Source of the DNA: Bacteroidota bacterium
GTDB taxonomy: Bacteria > Bacteroidota > Bacteroidia > Flavobacteriales_F > PHOS-HE28
Assembly: GCA_018267055.1 (NCBI GenBank)
Contig: JAFDZF010000184.1
Span: 1-64,000, forward strand
Direction: 5' to 3'
Length of the DNA: 64,000 nt
In this document: positions 57,591 through 64,000 of the stretch, piece by piece
How positions within the stretch are numbered: position 1 is the stretch's first letter
Layout of the letters: each line of letters begins with the position of its first letter
Notes under the pieces: model-generated
What the model was told of the DNA's origin: nothing
Database searches by the model: none
The model's input: the letters and a program-made list of their open reading frames with translations, nothing else
Made by a program: the position numbers and the translations under genes

Positions 57591-58415
57591 ATGGCGATCA
57601 TCACCCTCACCACCGACATGGGCCTGCGCGACCACTATGTGGCCGCGGTGAAAGGCGCCATCCTGAGCCAGCACCCCGAGGCGGTGATCGTGGACGTGAG
57701 CCATTCCATCACCCCGTTCGACAATGCGCAGGCGGCCTTCGTGCTGCGCAACGCCTACCCGGAGTTCCCGCGCGGCACCATCCACATCATCGGGGTGAAC
57801 CCCGAGGCCGACGGCCAAACGGTCCACCTGGTGGTGCGGCACGACGGCCACTACTTCGTGGGCGCGGACAACGGCATCTTCCCCCTGCTCTTCGACGGCA
57901 AGCCGCACGAGGCCTTCGAGCTGACGATCAAGCTGGACACCGACCACCTGGCCTTCCCCACCAAGAACATCTTCGTGAAGGCCGCCTGCCACATCGCGCG
58001 GGGCGGCACGCCGGAGGTGATCGGGCGCAAAGTGACGACGGTGCGCGAGCAGATCGGCTTCCGGCCGGTGGTCGTCGGCGACGCCATCAAGGGCGCGGTG
58101 ATCCACATCGACGGCTATGGGAACGTGGTGACGAACATCACCCGGCCGCAGTACGACGAAGTGATCAAGGGGCGCCCCTTCCGCATCTCCTTCGGCCGCG
58201 CGATGCACGACATCACGCAGCTGAACAATACCTACACCGACGTGCCCCCGGGCGAGCGCGTGGCCTTCTTCGGCGCCACGGGCTACCTGGAGATCGCCGT
58301 GAACAAGGGCGTGGCCGGGGCCGGCGGGGGTGCGGCGCAGCTGCTGGGCCTGCGCGTGGCCGACGCCGTGCGGGTGGAGCTGGTGGGCGTGCCCCGAACC
58401 GTGGTGACCGCATGA
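57591..58415 (+). CDS. SAM hydroxide adenosyltransferase (DUF62 family)
   Basis: A 274-residue enzyme of the SAM hydrolase/fluorinase-like family, which cleaves S-adenosylmethionine with water to adenosine and methionine. The N-terminal active-site segment TTDMGLRDHYVAAVKG (residues 7-22; Asp9) and VDVSHSITPFDNAQAAFVL, the central DNGIFPLLF, and the C-terminal GYGNVVTNI (adenine-binding) are conserved. ATG 57591 starts the fold; a GTG at 57576 is an alternative. The next gene overlaps its stop by 4 bases. Confidence 0.9.
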   Translation: MAIITLTTDMGLRDHYVAAVKGAILSQHPEAVIVDVSHSITPFDNAQAAFVLRNAYPEFPRGTIHIIGVNPEADGQTVHLVVRHDGHYFVGADNGIFPLLFDGKPHEAFELTIKLDTDHLAFPTKNIFVKAACHIARGGTPEVIGRKVTTVREQIGFRPVVVGDAIKGAVIHIDGYGNVVTNITRPQYDEVIKGRPFRISFGRAMHDITQLNNTYTDVPPGERVAFFGATGYLEIAVNKGVAGAGGGAAQLLGLRVADAVRVELVGVPRTVVTA

Positions 58416-58732
58416 TCGTTCGCCTGGTGAAGCTCACCCTGCGTCCCGAGGAGGCCGAGCGGTTCCGCACCCTCTTCGAGGGCTGGCGCCACCGCATCAT
58501 CGCGTTCCCCGGCTGCACGCACCTGGAGCTCCTGCACGACATGCACAAGAAGGGCGTCTTCTTCACTTACAGCGTCTGGCGCTCACCCGACGACCTGGAG
58601 GCCTACCGTAACTCGGAGGTGTTCGCTTCCGTATGGCCCACGGTGAAAGGGCTGTTCGCCGCCCCCGCCCAGGCCTGGTCGATGGACCGCGAGCACAGCA
58701 TGGACGCGCCTTCCCTGTCCCCCACCCCTTGA
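58412..58732 (+). CDS. Antibiotic biosynthesis monooxygenase (ABM)-fold protein
   Basis: A 106-residue protein with the dimeric ferredoxin-like ABM fold: VRLVKLTLRPEEAERFRTLFEGW, PGCTHLELLHDMHKKGVFFTYSVW and LEAYRNSEVFASVWPTVKGLF. Similar small proteins include quinol monooxygenases and heme-degrading or stress proteins; no cofactor site can be identified. Its ATG lies inside the stop of the SAM hydrolase gene (ATGA), implying coupled expression, but no biochemical link is evident. Confidence 0.82.
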   Translation: MIVRLVKLTLRPEEAERFRTLFEGWRHRIIAFPGCTHLELLHDMHKKGVFFTYSVWRSPDDLEAYRNSEVFASVWPTVKGLFAAPAQAWSMDREHSMDAPSLSPTP

Positions 58733-58745
58733 ACCTGCTTCCCCG

Positions 58746-59651
58746 ATGAGGAACCGCTCCCTGATCTTCGGCCTGCTCCTGATGCACATCGGGATCGCCG
58801 GAGGCCTTTCCGCCCAGCCCGGCACCGGACCGGCGGACGCCCAACAGCACCTGGACGCCGCCCGGAACGCCTACACCGCCGGGCGGCTGGACAGCGCCCT
58901 GGCGCTGGTGGACCACGCCATCCGCATCGACCCCAAGCTGGCCAAGGCCTACAAGCTGCGCGGCGACGTGTACCAGCGCTCGAAGGAGTTCGAGCCCGCC
59001 CTGGCGGACTACAAGACCGCCGAGAACCTGGACCCGAGCGACGCCCGGCTGTACGTGAGCCGCAGCGCGCTGCGCATCACCGACGGCAACCTCAAGGGCG
59101 CCCTGCGCGACGCCGACAAGGCGGTGGACCTGGACCCCACCGATGCCGACGCCTGGTACAACCGCGGCTGCGCCCTCTACCTGAGCGGCAACATCGAAGC
59201 GTCCCTGAAGGACGCCAACAAGGCCATCCGCCTGCGACCCGCCTTCGCCGACGCCATCTACCTGCGCGGGGTGATCAAGGGCGAGCAGTACCACGAGGAA
59301 GAAGGCGTGGGCGACATCGAAGAAGCGCTGAAGCTGGACCCGCACATCCCCGGCGGGCTGATGAGCCTGGCGATCCTGCTCTTCGAGGGCGAGCGCTACG
59401 AGGAGGCCATCACGAAGTTCACCGAGGTGCTCGCCAAGGACACCACCGAGCTGGCGGCGGCGCACTACTACCGCGGCGACAGTTACTACCACCTGCAGGA
59501 CAAGGAGCACGCCTGCATCGACTGGACCGAGAGCGCCCGCCTGGGCGACAAGGACGCGGTGTTCATCAAGAAGAACTACTGCGAGACCGACGCCACCACC
59601 ATCCCGAAGAAGCCGAAGAAGGCCCCGCGGAAGTCGACGATCCAGTTCTAG
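58746..59651 (+). CDS. Exported TPR-repeat protein
   Basis: A 301-residue protein with a signal peptide (to LSAQ, about 22) and about seven tetratricopeptide repeats (about 28-265), each with the W/L-G-Y-A/P pattern, for example YKLRGDVYQRSKEFEPALADY, AWYNRGCALYLSGNIEASLKDAN, AIYLRGVIKGEQYHEEEGVGDI and AHYYRGDSYYHLQDKEHACIDW. It ends in a basic tail KKPKKAPRKS. TPRs bind partner proteins; the role is unknown. It starts 13 bases after the ABM gene. Confidence 0.85.
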   Translation: MRNRSLIFGLLLMHIGIAGGLSAQPGTGPADAQQHLDAARNAYTAGRLDSALALVDHAIRIDPKLAKAYKLRGDVYQRSKEFEPALADYKTAENLDPSDARLYVSRSALRITDGNLKGALRDADKAVDLDPTDADAWYNRGCALYLSGNIEASLKDANKAIRLRPAFADAIYLRGVIKGEQYHEEEGVGDIEEALKLDPHIPGGLMSLAILLFEGERYEEAITKFTEVLAKDTTELAAAHYYRGDSYYHLQDKEHACIDWTESARLGDKDAVFIKKNYCETDATTIPKKPKKAPRKSTIQF

Positions 59652-59695
59652 CGGCCTCCCGCTGCGAGCCATAGGCCGCCGGCTGGATACCGTTG

Positions 59696-59721
59696 CTCAA
59701 GCCGGCGGCTTGCGGCTTGAG
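59696..59721 (+). terminator. Possible terminator hairpin after TPR gene
   Basis: CTCAAGCC (59696-59703), 10-base loop, GGCTTGAG (59714-59721): an 8-bp perfect stem between the TPR gene and gldF. Confidence 0.5.
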
Positions 59722-59742
59722 GACCGTGGCTCCCCGCGCGAT

Positions 59743-59750
59743 TACCTTCG
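59743..59750 (+). promoter_or_regulatory. Putative -7 element before gldF
   Basis: TACCTTCG, 11 bases before the ATG at 59762. Confidence 0.45.
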
Positions 59751-59761
59751 CCGCCGTTCGC

Positions 59762-60487
59762 ATGCGCGCACTGATCGTCAAAGAGGTCCGGGGCTTCCTG
59801 GGGTCGCTCATCGGCCACATCGTCATCGTGGTCTTCCTGCTGATCACCGGCCTGTTCCTCTGGGTGTTCCCCGACAACATCCTGGACCTGGGCTATGCCG
59901 ACCTGGGACCGCTGTTCTTCATCGCGCCATGGGTCTTCCTGTTCCTGGTGCCGGCGATCACCATGCGCAGCTTCAGCGAGGAGCGGCGCACGGGCACCAT
60001 CGAGCTGCTGCTGACCAAGCCCATCACCGAGCTGCGGCTGGTGCTGGCGAAATACGTGGCCGCCGTATTGCTGGTGGCGCTGGCGCTGCTGCCCACGCTG
60101 GTGTACTACTGGAGCGTGGGCGACCTGGCGGAACCGAAATGGAACATCGACACGGGCGGCACCTGGGGCAGCTACATCGGCCTGTTCTTCCTGGCGGCCT
60201 GTTTCGCGGCCATCGGGCTGTTCGCCTCGGCGCTCACCGAGAGCCAGATCGTGGCCTTCCTCATCGCGGTGGTATTGTGCTTCACGCTCTTCATCGGCCT
60301 GCAGCTGGTGGCCGACTTCAACGTGCTGGGGGCGCTGGAAGGCCCCATCAAGGGCGTCAGCATCCAGCAGCATTATGAGAGCATGAGCCGCGGGGTGATC
60401 GACGGCCGCGACGTGCTGTACTTCCTCGGCGTCATCGGCATCTTCCTGCTGCTGACGCGCGCGGTGATCCAAAGCCGCACCTGGTGA
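59762..60487 (+). CDS. gldF: Gliding-associated ABC transporter permease GldF
   Basis: A 241-residue ABC-2-type permease with six helices. It begins with the short cytoplasmic VKEVRGFLGSLIGHIV and contains the family block LFLVPAITMRSFSEERRTGTIELLLTKPIT (about 60-89), the ATPase-coupling loop of ABC-2 permeases. With the next gene this gives the GldFG pair of the Bacteroidota gliding/T9SS-linked ABC transporter; the ATPase GldA is not adjacent. The stop TGA shares one base with the gldG ATG. Confidence 0.9.
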   Translation: MRALIVKEVRGFLGSLIGHIVIVVFLLITGLFLWVFPDNILDLGYADLGPLFFIAPWVFLFLVPAITMRSFSEERRTGTIELLLTKPITELRLVLAKYVAAVLLVALALLPTLVYYWSVGDLAEPKWNIDTGGTWGSYIGLFFLAACFAAIGLFASALTESQIVAFLIAVVLCFTLFIGLQLVADFNVLGALEGPIKGVSIQQHYESMSRGVIDGRDVLYFLGVIGIFLLLTRAVIQSRTW

Positions 60488-62226
60488 TGGCCCGGAAACG
60501 CTCCTCCCGCAAGGCCGCCGGCCTCACCGAACTGCTGATCGGCATCGGCTGCATCGGGCTGGTGCTCTTCATCGGCTCGTTCACCCGGCTGCGCGCCGAC
60601 CTCACCAGCGAGAAGCGCTACACGCTGACGCCCGCCACCCGCGACCTGGTGGACAGCCTGGAGGACGTGGTCTTCGTGAAGGTCTACCTCAGCGGCGAGC
60701 TGCCCGCCGACCTGCGGCAGCTGGGCCAGAGCACCCGCGACCTGCTGGACGAGATGCGGGTGCGCAACCCGGAGATGCTGCAGTACGAGTTCGTGGACCC
60801 CAACGCCAGCCCGGACGAGAAGCAGCGCCTGGACGTGTACCACCAGCTGGAGGAGCAGGGGCTCCGCTACTCGAGCATCCGCCTGCGGGAGAAGGGCGGA
60901 CAGAGCGAGCTGATCGTGTGGCCGGGCGCGCTGATCACCTACCGCAACAAGACCCTGCCGCTCCAGCTGCTGAAGACGCAGTTCCGCGCCCCCGACGCGG
61001 AGATGGTGAACCGCTCGATCAACAACCTGGAGTACGAGCTGGCGAGCAGCATCCGGCAGATCACCACCACCTACCGGCCGCGCATCGCCTTCCTGGAGGG
61101 CCAGGGCGAGCTGGACCAGCTGGCCGTGAAGGACATCACGAAGGCCCTGGAAGAGCGCTACACGGTGAGCCGCGTCCGCATCGACGGCCGGCTGGACGCC
61201 CTGAGCACCAGGGTGGAGGGCGGCCGCTACCGCACGAACGACTTCGAGGCCCTCGTCATCGCCAAGCCCGACACGGCCTTCACCCCGAAGGACGCGTACA
61301 TCCTCGACCAGTTCGTGATGAACGGCGGCCGGGTGCTCTGGGTGCTGGACCCCATGGACGCACACCTCGACAGCCTGCGCCTGAAGCAGTTCTCCATCGC
61401 CACGCCCTATGACCTGGGCATCGACAAGCTGCTCTTCGCCTACGGCGTGCGGATGAACAAGGACCTGCTGCTGGACAAGCAGTGCGCGCCGATCCAGATC
61501 ACCACCACGCCCTACGGCAACCAGCCGAAGATCGAGAGCCTGCCCTTCCCCTTCGAGCCCATCGTGATCCCGCGCAGCACGCACCCCATCGTGAACAACC
61601 TGGACCCGGTGCACCTGAAGTTCGTGAGCAGCATCGACACCATCGGGCTGGACAGCGCCCGCAGCACCATCCTGCTCACCTCCTCGCCCTACACCCGCGT
61701 GCTGCGCAACCCGGTCCGCATCAGCCTGGCCGTGGTGGACATGGACCTGAAGCTGGACCGCAACAACTCGCCGGACCGCCCGGTGGCCGTGCTGACCGAA
61801 GGGGTGTTCCGCTCGGCCTATGCGGACAAGCTGGCCATGCCCGACAGCGTGACCAAGGCCATGGGCTTCCGGCCGGTGAGCCGCCGCACGGCGCAGCTCT
61901 TCGTGAGCGACGGCGACGCCATCGAGAACTACGTGGACCGCACGAAGAACATGTACTACATGCTCGGCTTCGACCGGTACGCCGGCACCAAGGTGTACGG
62001 CAACCGCGAGTTCTTCGTGAACGCCATGGACTACCTGCTGAACGACCGGAGCCTGATCAGCCTCCGCTCACGCGCCATCACCCTGCGGCAGCTGGACGCC
62101 CAGCGGGTGGAGCGCGACCGCCGCTCGCTGCAGGTGGCCAATGTGGTGCTGCCCATCGTGATCAGCATCGCCGCCGGCACGGTGTTCTTCCTCCTCCGCC
62201 GTCGCCGCTACGCCCACGCCGCATGA
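60487..62226 (+). CDS. gldG: Gliding-associated ABC transporter substrate-binding-like protein GldG
   Basis: A 579-residue protein with an N-terminal anchor helix (about 13-33), a large extracytoplasmic region (35-545) and a C-terminal helix (about 555-573). LTSEKRYTLTPATRDLVDSLEDVVFVKVYLSG (about 38-69) is the characteristic start of GldG. RPRIAFLEGQGELDQL and VLWVLDPMDAHLDSL are further conserved segments. It works with GldF; the transported substrate is not established. GTG 60484 is also in frame; ATG 60487 was chosen because it overlaps the gldF stop by one base. Confidence 0.9.
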   Translation: MARKRSSRKAAGLTELLIGIGCIGLVLFIGSFTRLRADLTSEKRYTLTPATRDLVDSLEDVVFVKVYLSGELPADLRQLGQSTRDLLDEMRVRNPEMLQYEFVDPNASPDEKQRLDVYHQLEEQGLRYSSIRLREKGGQSELIVWPGALITYRNKTLPLQLLKTQFRAPDAEMVNRSINNLEYELASSIRQITTTYRPRIAFLEGQGELDQLAVKDITKALEERYTVSRVRIDGRLDALSTRVEGGRYRTNDFEALVIAKPDTAFTPKDAYILDQFVMNGGRVLWVLDPMDAHLDSLRLKQFSIATPYDLGIDKLLFAYGVRMNKDLLLDKQCAPIQITTTPYGNQPKIESLPFPFEPIVIPRSTHPIVNNLDPVHLKFVSSIDTIGLDSARSTILLTSSPYTRVLRNPVRISLAVVDMDLKLDRNNSPDRPVAVLTEGVFRSAYADKLAMPDSVTKAMGFRPVSRRTAQLFVSDGDAIENYVDRTKNMYYMLGFDRYAGTKVYGNREFFVNAMDYLLNDRSLISLRSRAITLRQLDAQRVERDRRSLQVANVVLPIVISIAAGTVFFLLRRRRYAHAA

Positions 62227-63236
62227 CCAAACGCTGGCCCCTCCTCGTCCTGTTCGTCGTGCTCGCCGCTGTGGCCTTCTGGCTATGGCGCTCGAACCGG
62301 CCCACCACACTGGCAGGCGACATCGCCGACTTCGTCGTCCCCGACACCGCGGCGGTCTCCCGCATCTTCATTGCCGACAAGGCCGGGGCGAGCGTGGACC
62401 TGCGCCGCGCGGCGCAGGGATGGACGGTCAATGGCATGCCGGCGGACAAGCAGCAGGTGATCACCCTGCTGAAGACCTTCCTGCTGGTGGAAGTGCGCTC
62501 GCCGGTGCCCAAGAGCGCGGTGGAGAACGTGCTGAAGGTGATGGCCAGCACCGGCAAGAAGGTGGAGATCTACGAGGGCGGCGCGAAGCCGGCGAAGATC
62601 TGGTGGGTGGGCCACGCCACCAAGGACCACCTGGGCACCTACATGCTGCTGGAAAAGCCGGGGCTCGGGCGCAGCAGCTCCCCCTTCGTGGTCGGCATGG
62701 CCGGGTTCATCGGAGTGCTCCCCCCCCGCTTCCACACCCGCGTGGACGACTGGCGCAGCCTGGAGCTCACCCGTTACCCCGACCTGGCACGGATCGCCAA
62801 GGTGCAGGTGACGCACCCCACCGCCGACAGCGCGGATTTCACCGTGACCTACAAGGGCGGCAACGACCTGGCCCTGCTCGACGGCCACGGCGCGGCGGTG
62901 CCCATGGACAGCCTGTTCGTGAAGGACATGATGCTGGGCCTGCGGAACGGCAACTTCGAGTACATCGAGCGGGGCATCACCAAGGCCCAGCGCGATTCGG
63001 TGCTGTCCACCCCGCCCTGGCACGTGCTCACCATCACCACTACCGCCGGCGGCGAGCAGCGCATCCCCTTCTGGAAGAAGAACCCGCGGCCCGGTGAGCG
63101 GGACATGGACATGAACCTGCTGGTGGACGACCGCGACCGGATGTACGCCCTGGCCGACGACACCCTGCTGGTGGTGGTGCAGCGCATGAAGTTCGACCGC
63201 ATCGTGACCTCCCTCGGGCGCCTCCGCGCCAAGTGA
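62223..63236 (+). CDS. DUF4340-like membrane-anchored protein
   Basis: A 337-residue protein with one N-terminal helix (about 5-21) and a periplasmic domain of beta segments similar to DUF4340 proteins: AVSRIFIADKAGASVDLRRAAQGWTVNG, PVPKSAVENVLKVMASTGKKVEIY, VGMAGFIGVLPPRF and a C-terminal MNLLVDDRDRMYALADDTLLVVV. It overlaps the gldG stop by 4 bases (ATGA) and probably completes a three-gene gldF-gldG unit; DUF4340 proteins often accompany ABC-2/GldG-like systems. Confidence 0.83.
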   Translation: MTKRWPLLVLFVVLAAVAFWLWRSNRPTTLAGDIADFVVPDTAAVSRIFIADKAGASVDLRRAAQGWTVNGMPADKQQVITLLKTFLLVEVRSPVPKSAVENVLKVMASTGKKVEIYEGGAKPAKIWWVGHATKDHLGTYMLLEKPGLGRSSSPFVVGMAGFIGVLPPRFHTRVDDWRSLELTRYPDLARIAKVQVTHPTADSADFTVTYKGGNDLALLDGHGAAVPMDSLFVKDMMLGLRNGNFEYIERGITKAQRDSVLSTPPWHVLTITTTAGGEQRIPFWKKNPRPGERDMDMNLLVDDRDRMYALADDTLLVVVQRMKFDRIVTSLGRLRAK

Positions 63237-63254
63237 GGGGAACAGGGGGCGGGA

Positions 63255-63263
63255 TGTGGATAA
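63255..63263 (+). promoter_or_regulatory. DnaA box, perfect
   Basis: TGTGGATAA is the exact complement of the consensus TTATCCACA, in the gap between DUF4340 and dnaN. Confidence 0.65.
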
Positions 63264-63274
63264 ACCCGCGTCCC

Positions 63275-63283
63275 TGTTGATAA
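63275..63283 (+). promoter_or_regulatory. DnaA box, one mismatch
   Basis: TGTTGATAA, same orientation, starting 20 bases after the first box. Confidence 0.5.
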
Positions 63284-63312
63284 AACGGCCGGCCGCCCGG
63301 AAGCCACCCCGG

Positions 63313-63320
63313 TATATTTG
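63313..63320 (+). promoter_or_regulatory. -7 promoter element of dnaN
   Basis: TATATTTG, an exact TAnnTTTG match, 30 bases after the second DnaA box and 79 bases before dnaN. Confidence 0.65.
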
Positions 63321-63325
63321 CCCGC

Positions 63326-63403
63326 ATGCCTCCCCGCCGGTCCGGCCAGCGATCGGACGGCACGCATACCCCCGCATACCCACGAACCGACCTACCACGA
63401 TGA
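63326..63403 (+). CDS. Possible 25-codon leader ORF overlapping the dnaN start
   Basis: The first ATG after the promoter box (5 bases away) opens a 25-codon frame beginning MPPRRSGQRS and rich in Pro and Arg. Its TGA (63401-63403) overlaps the dnaN ATG (63400-63402). If transcription starts near 63326 this would be a leaderless, translationally coupled leader peptide. The frame could be chance in GC-rich DNA. Confidence 0.3.
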   Translation: MPPRRSGQRSDGTHTPAYPRTDLPR

Positions 63404-64000
63404 AGTTCATTGTGTCCAGCAGCGCGCTGCTGAAGCAACTGCAAACCCTGCAAGGCGTGCTCGCCAGCAGCAACACGCTGCCCATCCTGGACAATTTCCT
63501 GTTCGAGATCGACGGCAAGCAGCTGACGGTGACCGCCAGCGACCTGGAGACCACGATCACGGCCACCATGGCGGTGGAGGCGAAGGACAAAGGCAGCGTG
63601 GCCATCCCGGCCCGCCTGCTGCTGGACACCCTGAAGGCCTTCCCCGAGCAGCCGCTCACCTTCAGCGTGGACACCAAGCATTTCGGCATCGAGATCAGCA
63701 GCGACCAGGGCAAGTACAAGATGACCGGCCACAGCGGCGTGGAGTTCCCCAAGAGCCCCGTGCTGGAGCAGCCGAGCACCTTCGTGCTGCCCGCCGGCAC
63801 CCTGGCCACGGCGATCAACAAGACCATCTTCGCCACCGGCAACGACGACCTGCGCCCGGTGATGAGCGGCATCTTCTTCGAGCTGGCCGATGACGGCGTG
63901 CGCTTCGTGGCCACCGACGCCCACAAGCTGGTGCGCTACACCCGCACCGACATCAAGTCGCCGAAGACCGCCAGCTTCATCGTGCCGAAGAAGCCGCTGA
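63400..64000 (+). CDS. dnaN: DNA polymerase III sliding clamp (beta subunit), 3' end cut by window edge
   Basis: The visible 200 residues match the N-terminal domain (about 1-120) and start of the middle domain of the beta clamp, which encircles DNA and tethers replicative polymerase. Blocks are MKFIVSSSALLKQLQTLQGVL, LDNFLFEIDGKQLTVTASDLET, IPARLLLDTLKAFP, and FATGNDDLRPVMSGIFFEL with FVATDAHKLVRY. The full protein should be about 370-375 residues, so roughly half lies beyond base 64000. ATG 63400 is the only start that fits the fold. Confidence 0.95.
   Translation, partial: MKFIVSSSALLKQLQTLQGVLASSNTLPILDNFLFEIDGKQLTVTASDLETTITATMAVEAKDKGSVAIPARLLLDTLKAFPEQPLTFSVDTKHFGIEISSDQGKYKMTGHSGVEFPKSPVLEQPSTFVLPAGTLATAINKTIFATGNDDLRPVMSGIFFELADDGVRFVATDAHKLVRYTRTDIKSPKTASFIVPKKPL

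Overview
The window is high-GC chromosomal DNA (about two-thirds G+C by eye) from a Bacteroidota bacterium, most likely a high-GC member of the Flavobacteriales. The signs are: gliding/type IX secretion genes (gldF, gldG, cargo with type A and type B C-terminal sorting domains), SusC-style TonB receptors with carboxypeptidase-like N-domains, a bacillithiol deacetylase, DUF4476/DUF2490/DUF6089/DUF4349 proteins, Bacteroidota-type -7 promoter elements (TAnnTTTG and variants) and no obvious Shine-Dalgarno sequences. There is no CRISPR array, insertion sequence, prophage or rRNA; one tRNA (Glu, TTC) is present.

Layout. 1-2266: bshB1 (cut by the left edge) coupled to a glutathione-peroxidase-like lipoprotein, then a secreted protein with an internal duplication. 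2344-8364: a TauE/SafE permease and a cytochrome c maturation run ccmB-ccmC-ccmD-ccmE-ccmF whose CcmE carries Cys instead of His. 8396-11306: DUF2520 protein, KdsC-like phosphatase, UbiA prenyltransferase and Maf pyrophosphatase, tightly packed. 11448-25583: an envelope/secretome region with two PKD-type proteins carrying gliding-associated C-termini, two very similar FG-GAP/ASPIC proteins with type A sorting tails, small beta-barrels, and a mazG-DUF2490 pair between the twins. 25584-25954 has no gene but two strong hairpins and may hold a small RNA. 25955-33339: DUF4349 lipoprotein, FucP-like sugar transporter, F420-reductase-like protein, a TonB receptor, a MORN/YwqK-like lipoprotein, and ornithine aminotransferase. 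33437-37843: a NagZ-beta-lactamase fusion and two unknown proteins.

37888-42629 is the most coherent regulatory unit: response regulator, histidine kinase and TonB-dependent receptor overlap by 4 bases each, followed by a PepSY-like periplasmic protein. Three near-identical tandem operators (6-5-6 half-sites, 10 bases, -7 box) sit before the regulator, the receptor and the PepSY gene, which suggests an autoregulated sensing/uptake system.

42705-54970 holds a mini EamA transporter, DUF4476 protein, serC-serA-DUF1015, YggS, outer-membrane proteins (DUF6089-like, FadL-like), a Gly/Tyr-rich lipoprotein, proS, tRNA-Glu and a HEAT-like protein. 54970-55505 is a lower-GC frameshifted gene. 55559-58732 holds phoH-purC (minus) and a SAM hydrolase-monooxygenase pair (plus). 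58746-64000: TPR protein, gldF-gldG-DUF4340, two DnaA boxes, and the start of dnaN (cut by the right edge), preceded by a possible 25-codon leader ORF.

Many genes have the -7 element only 4-6 bases before the start codon, implying leaderless mRNAs. All functions are from reading sequence motifs; no database search was possible.
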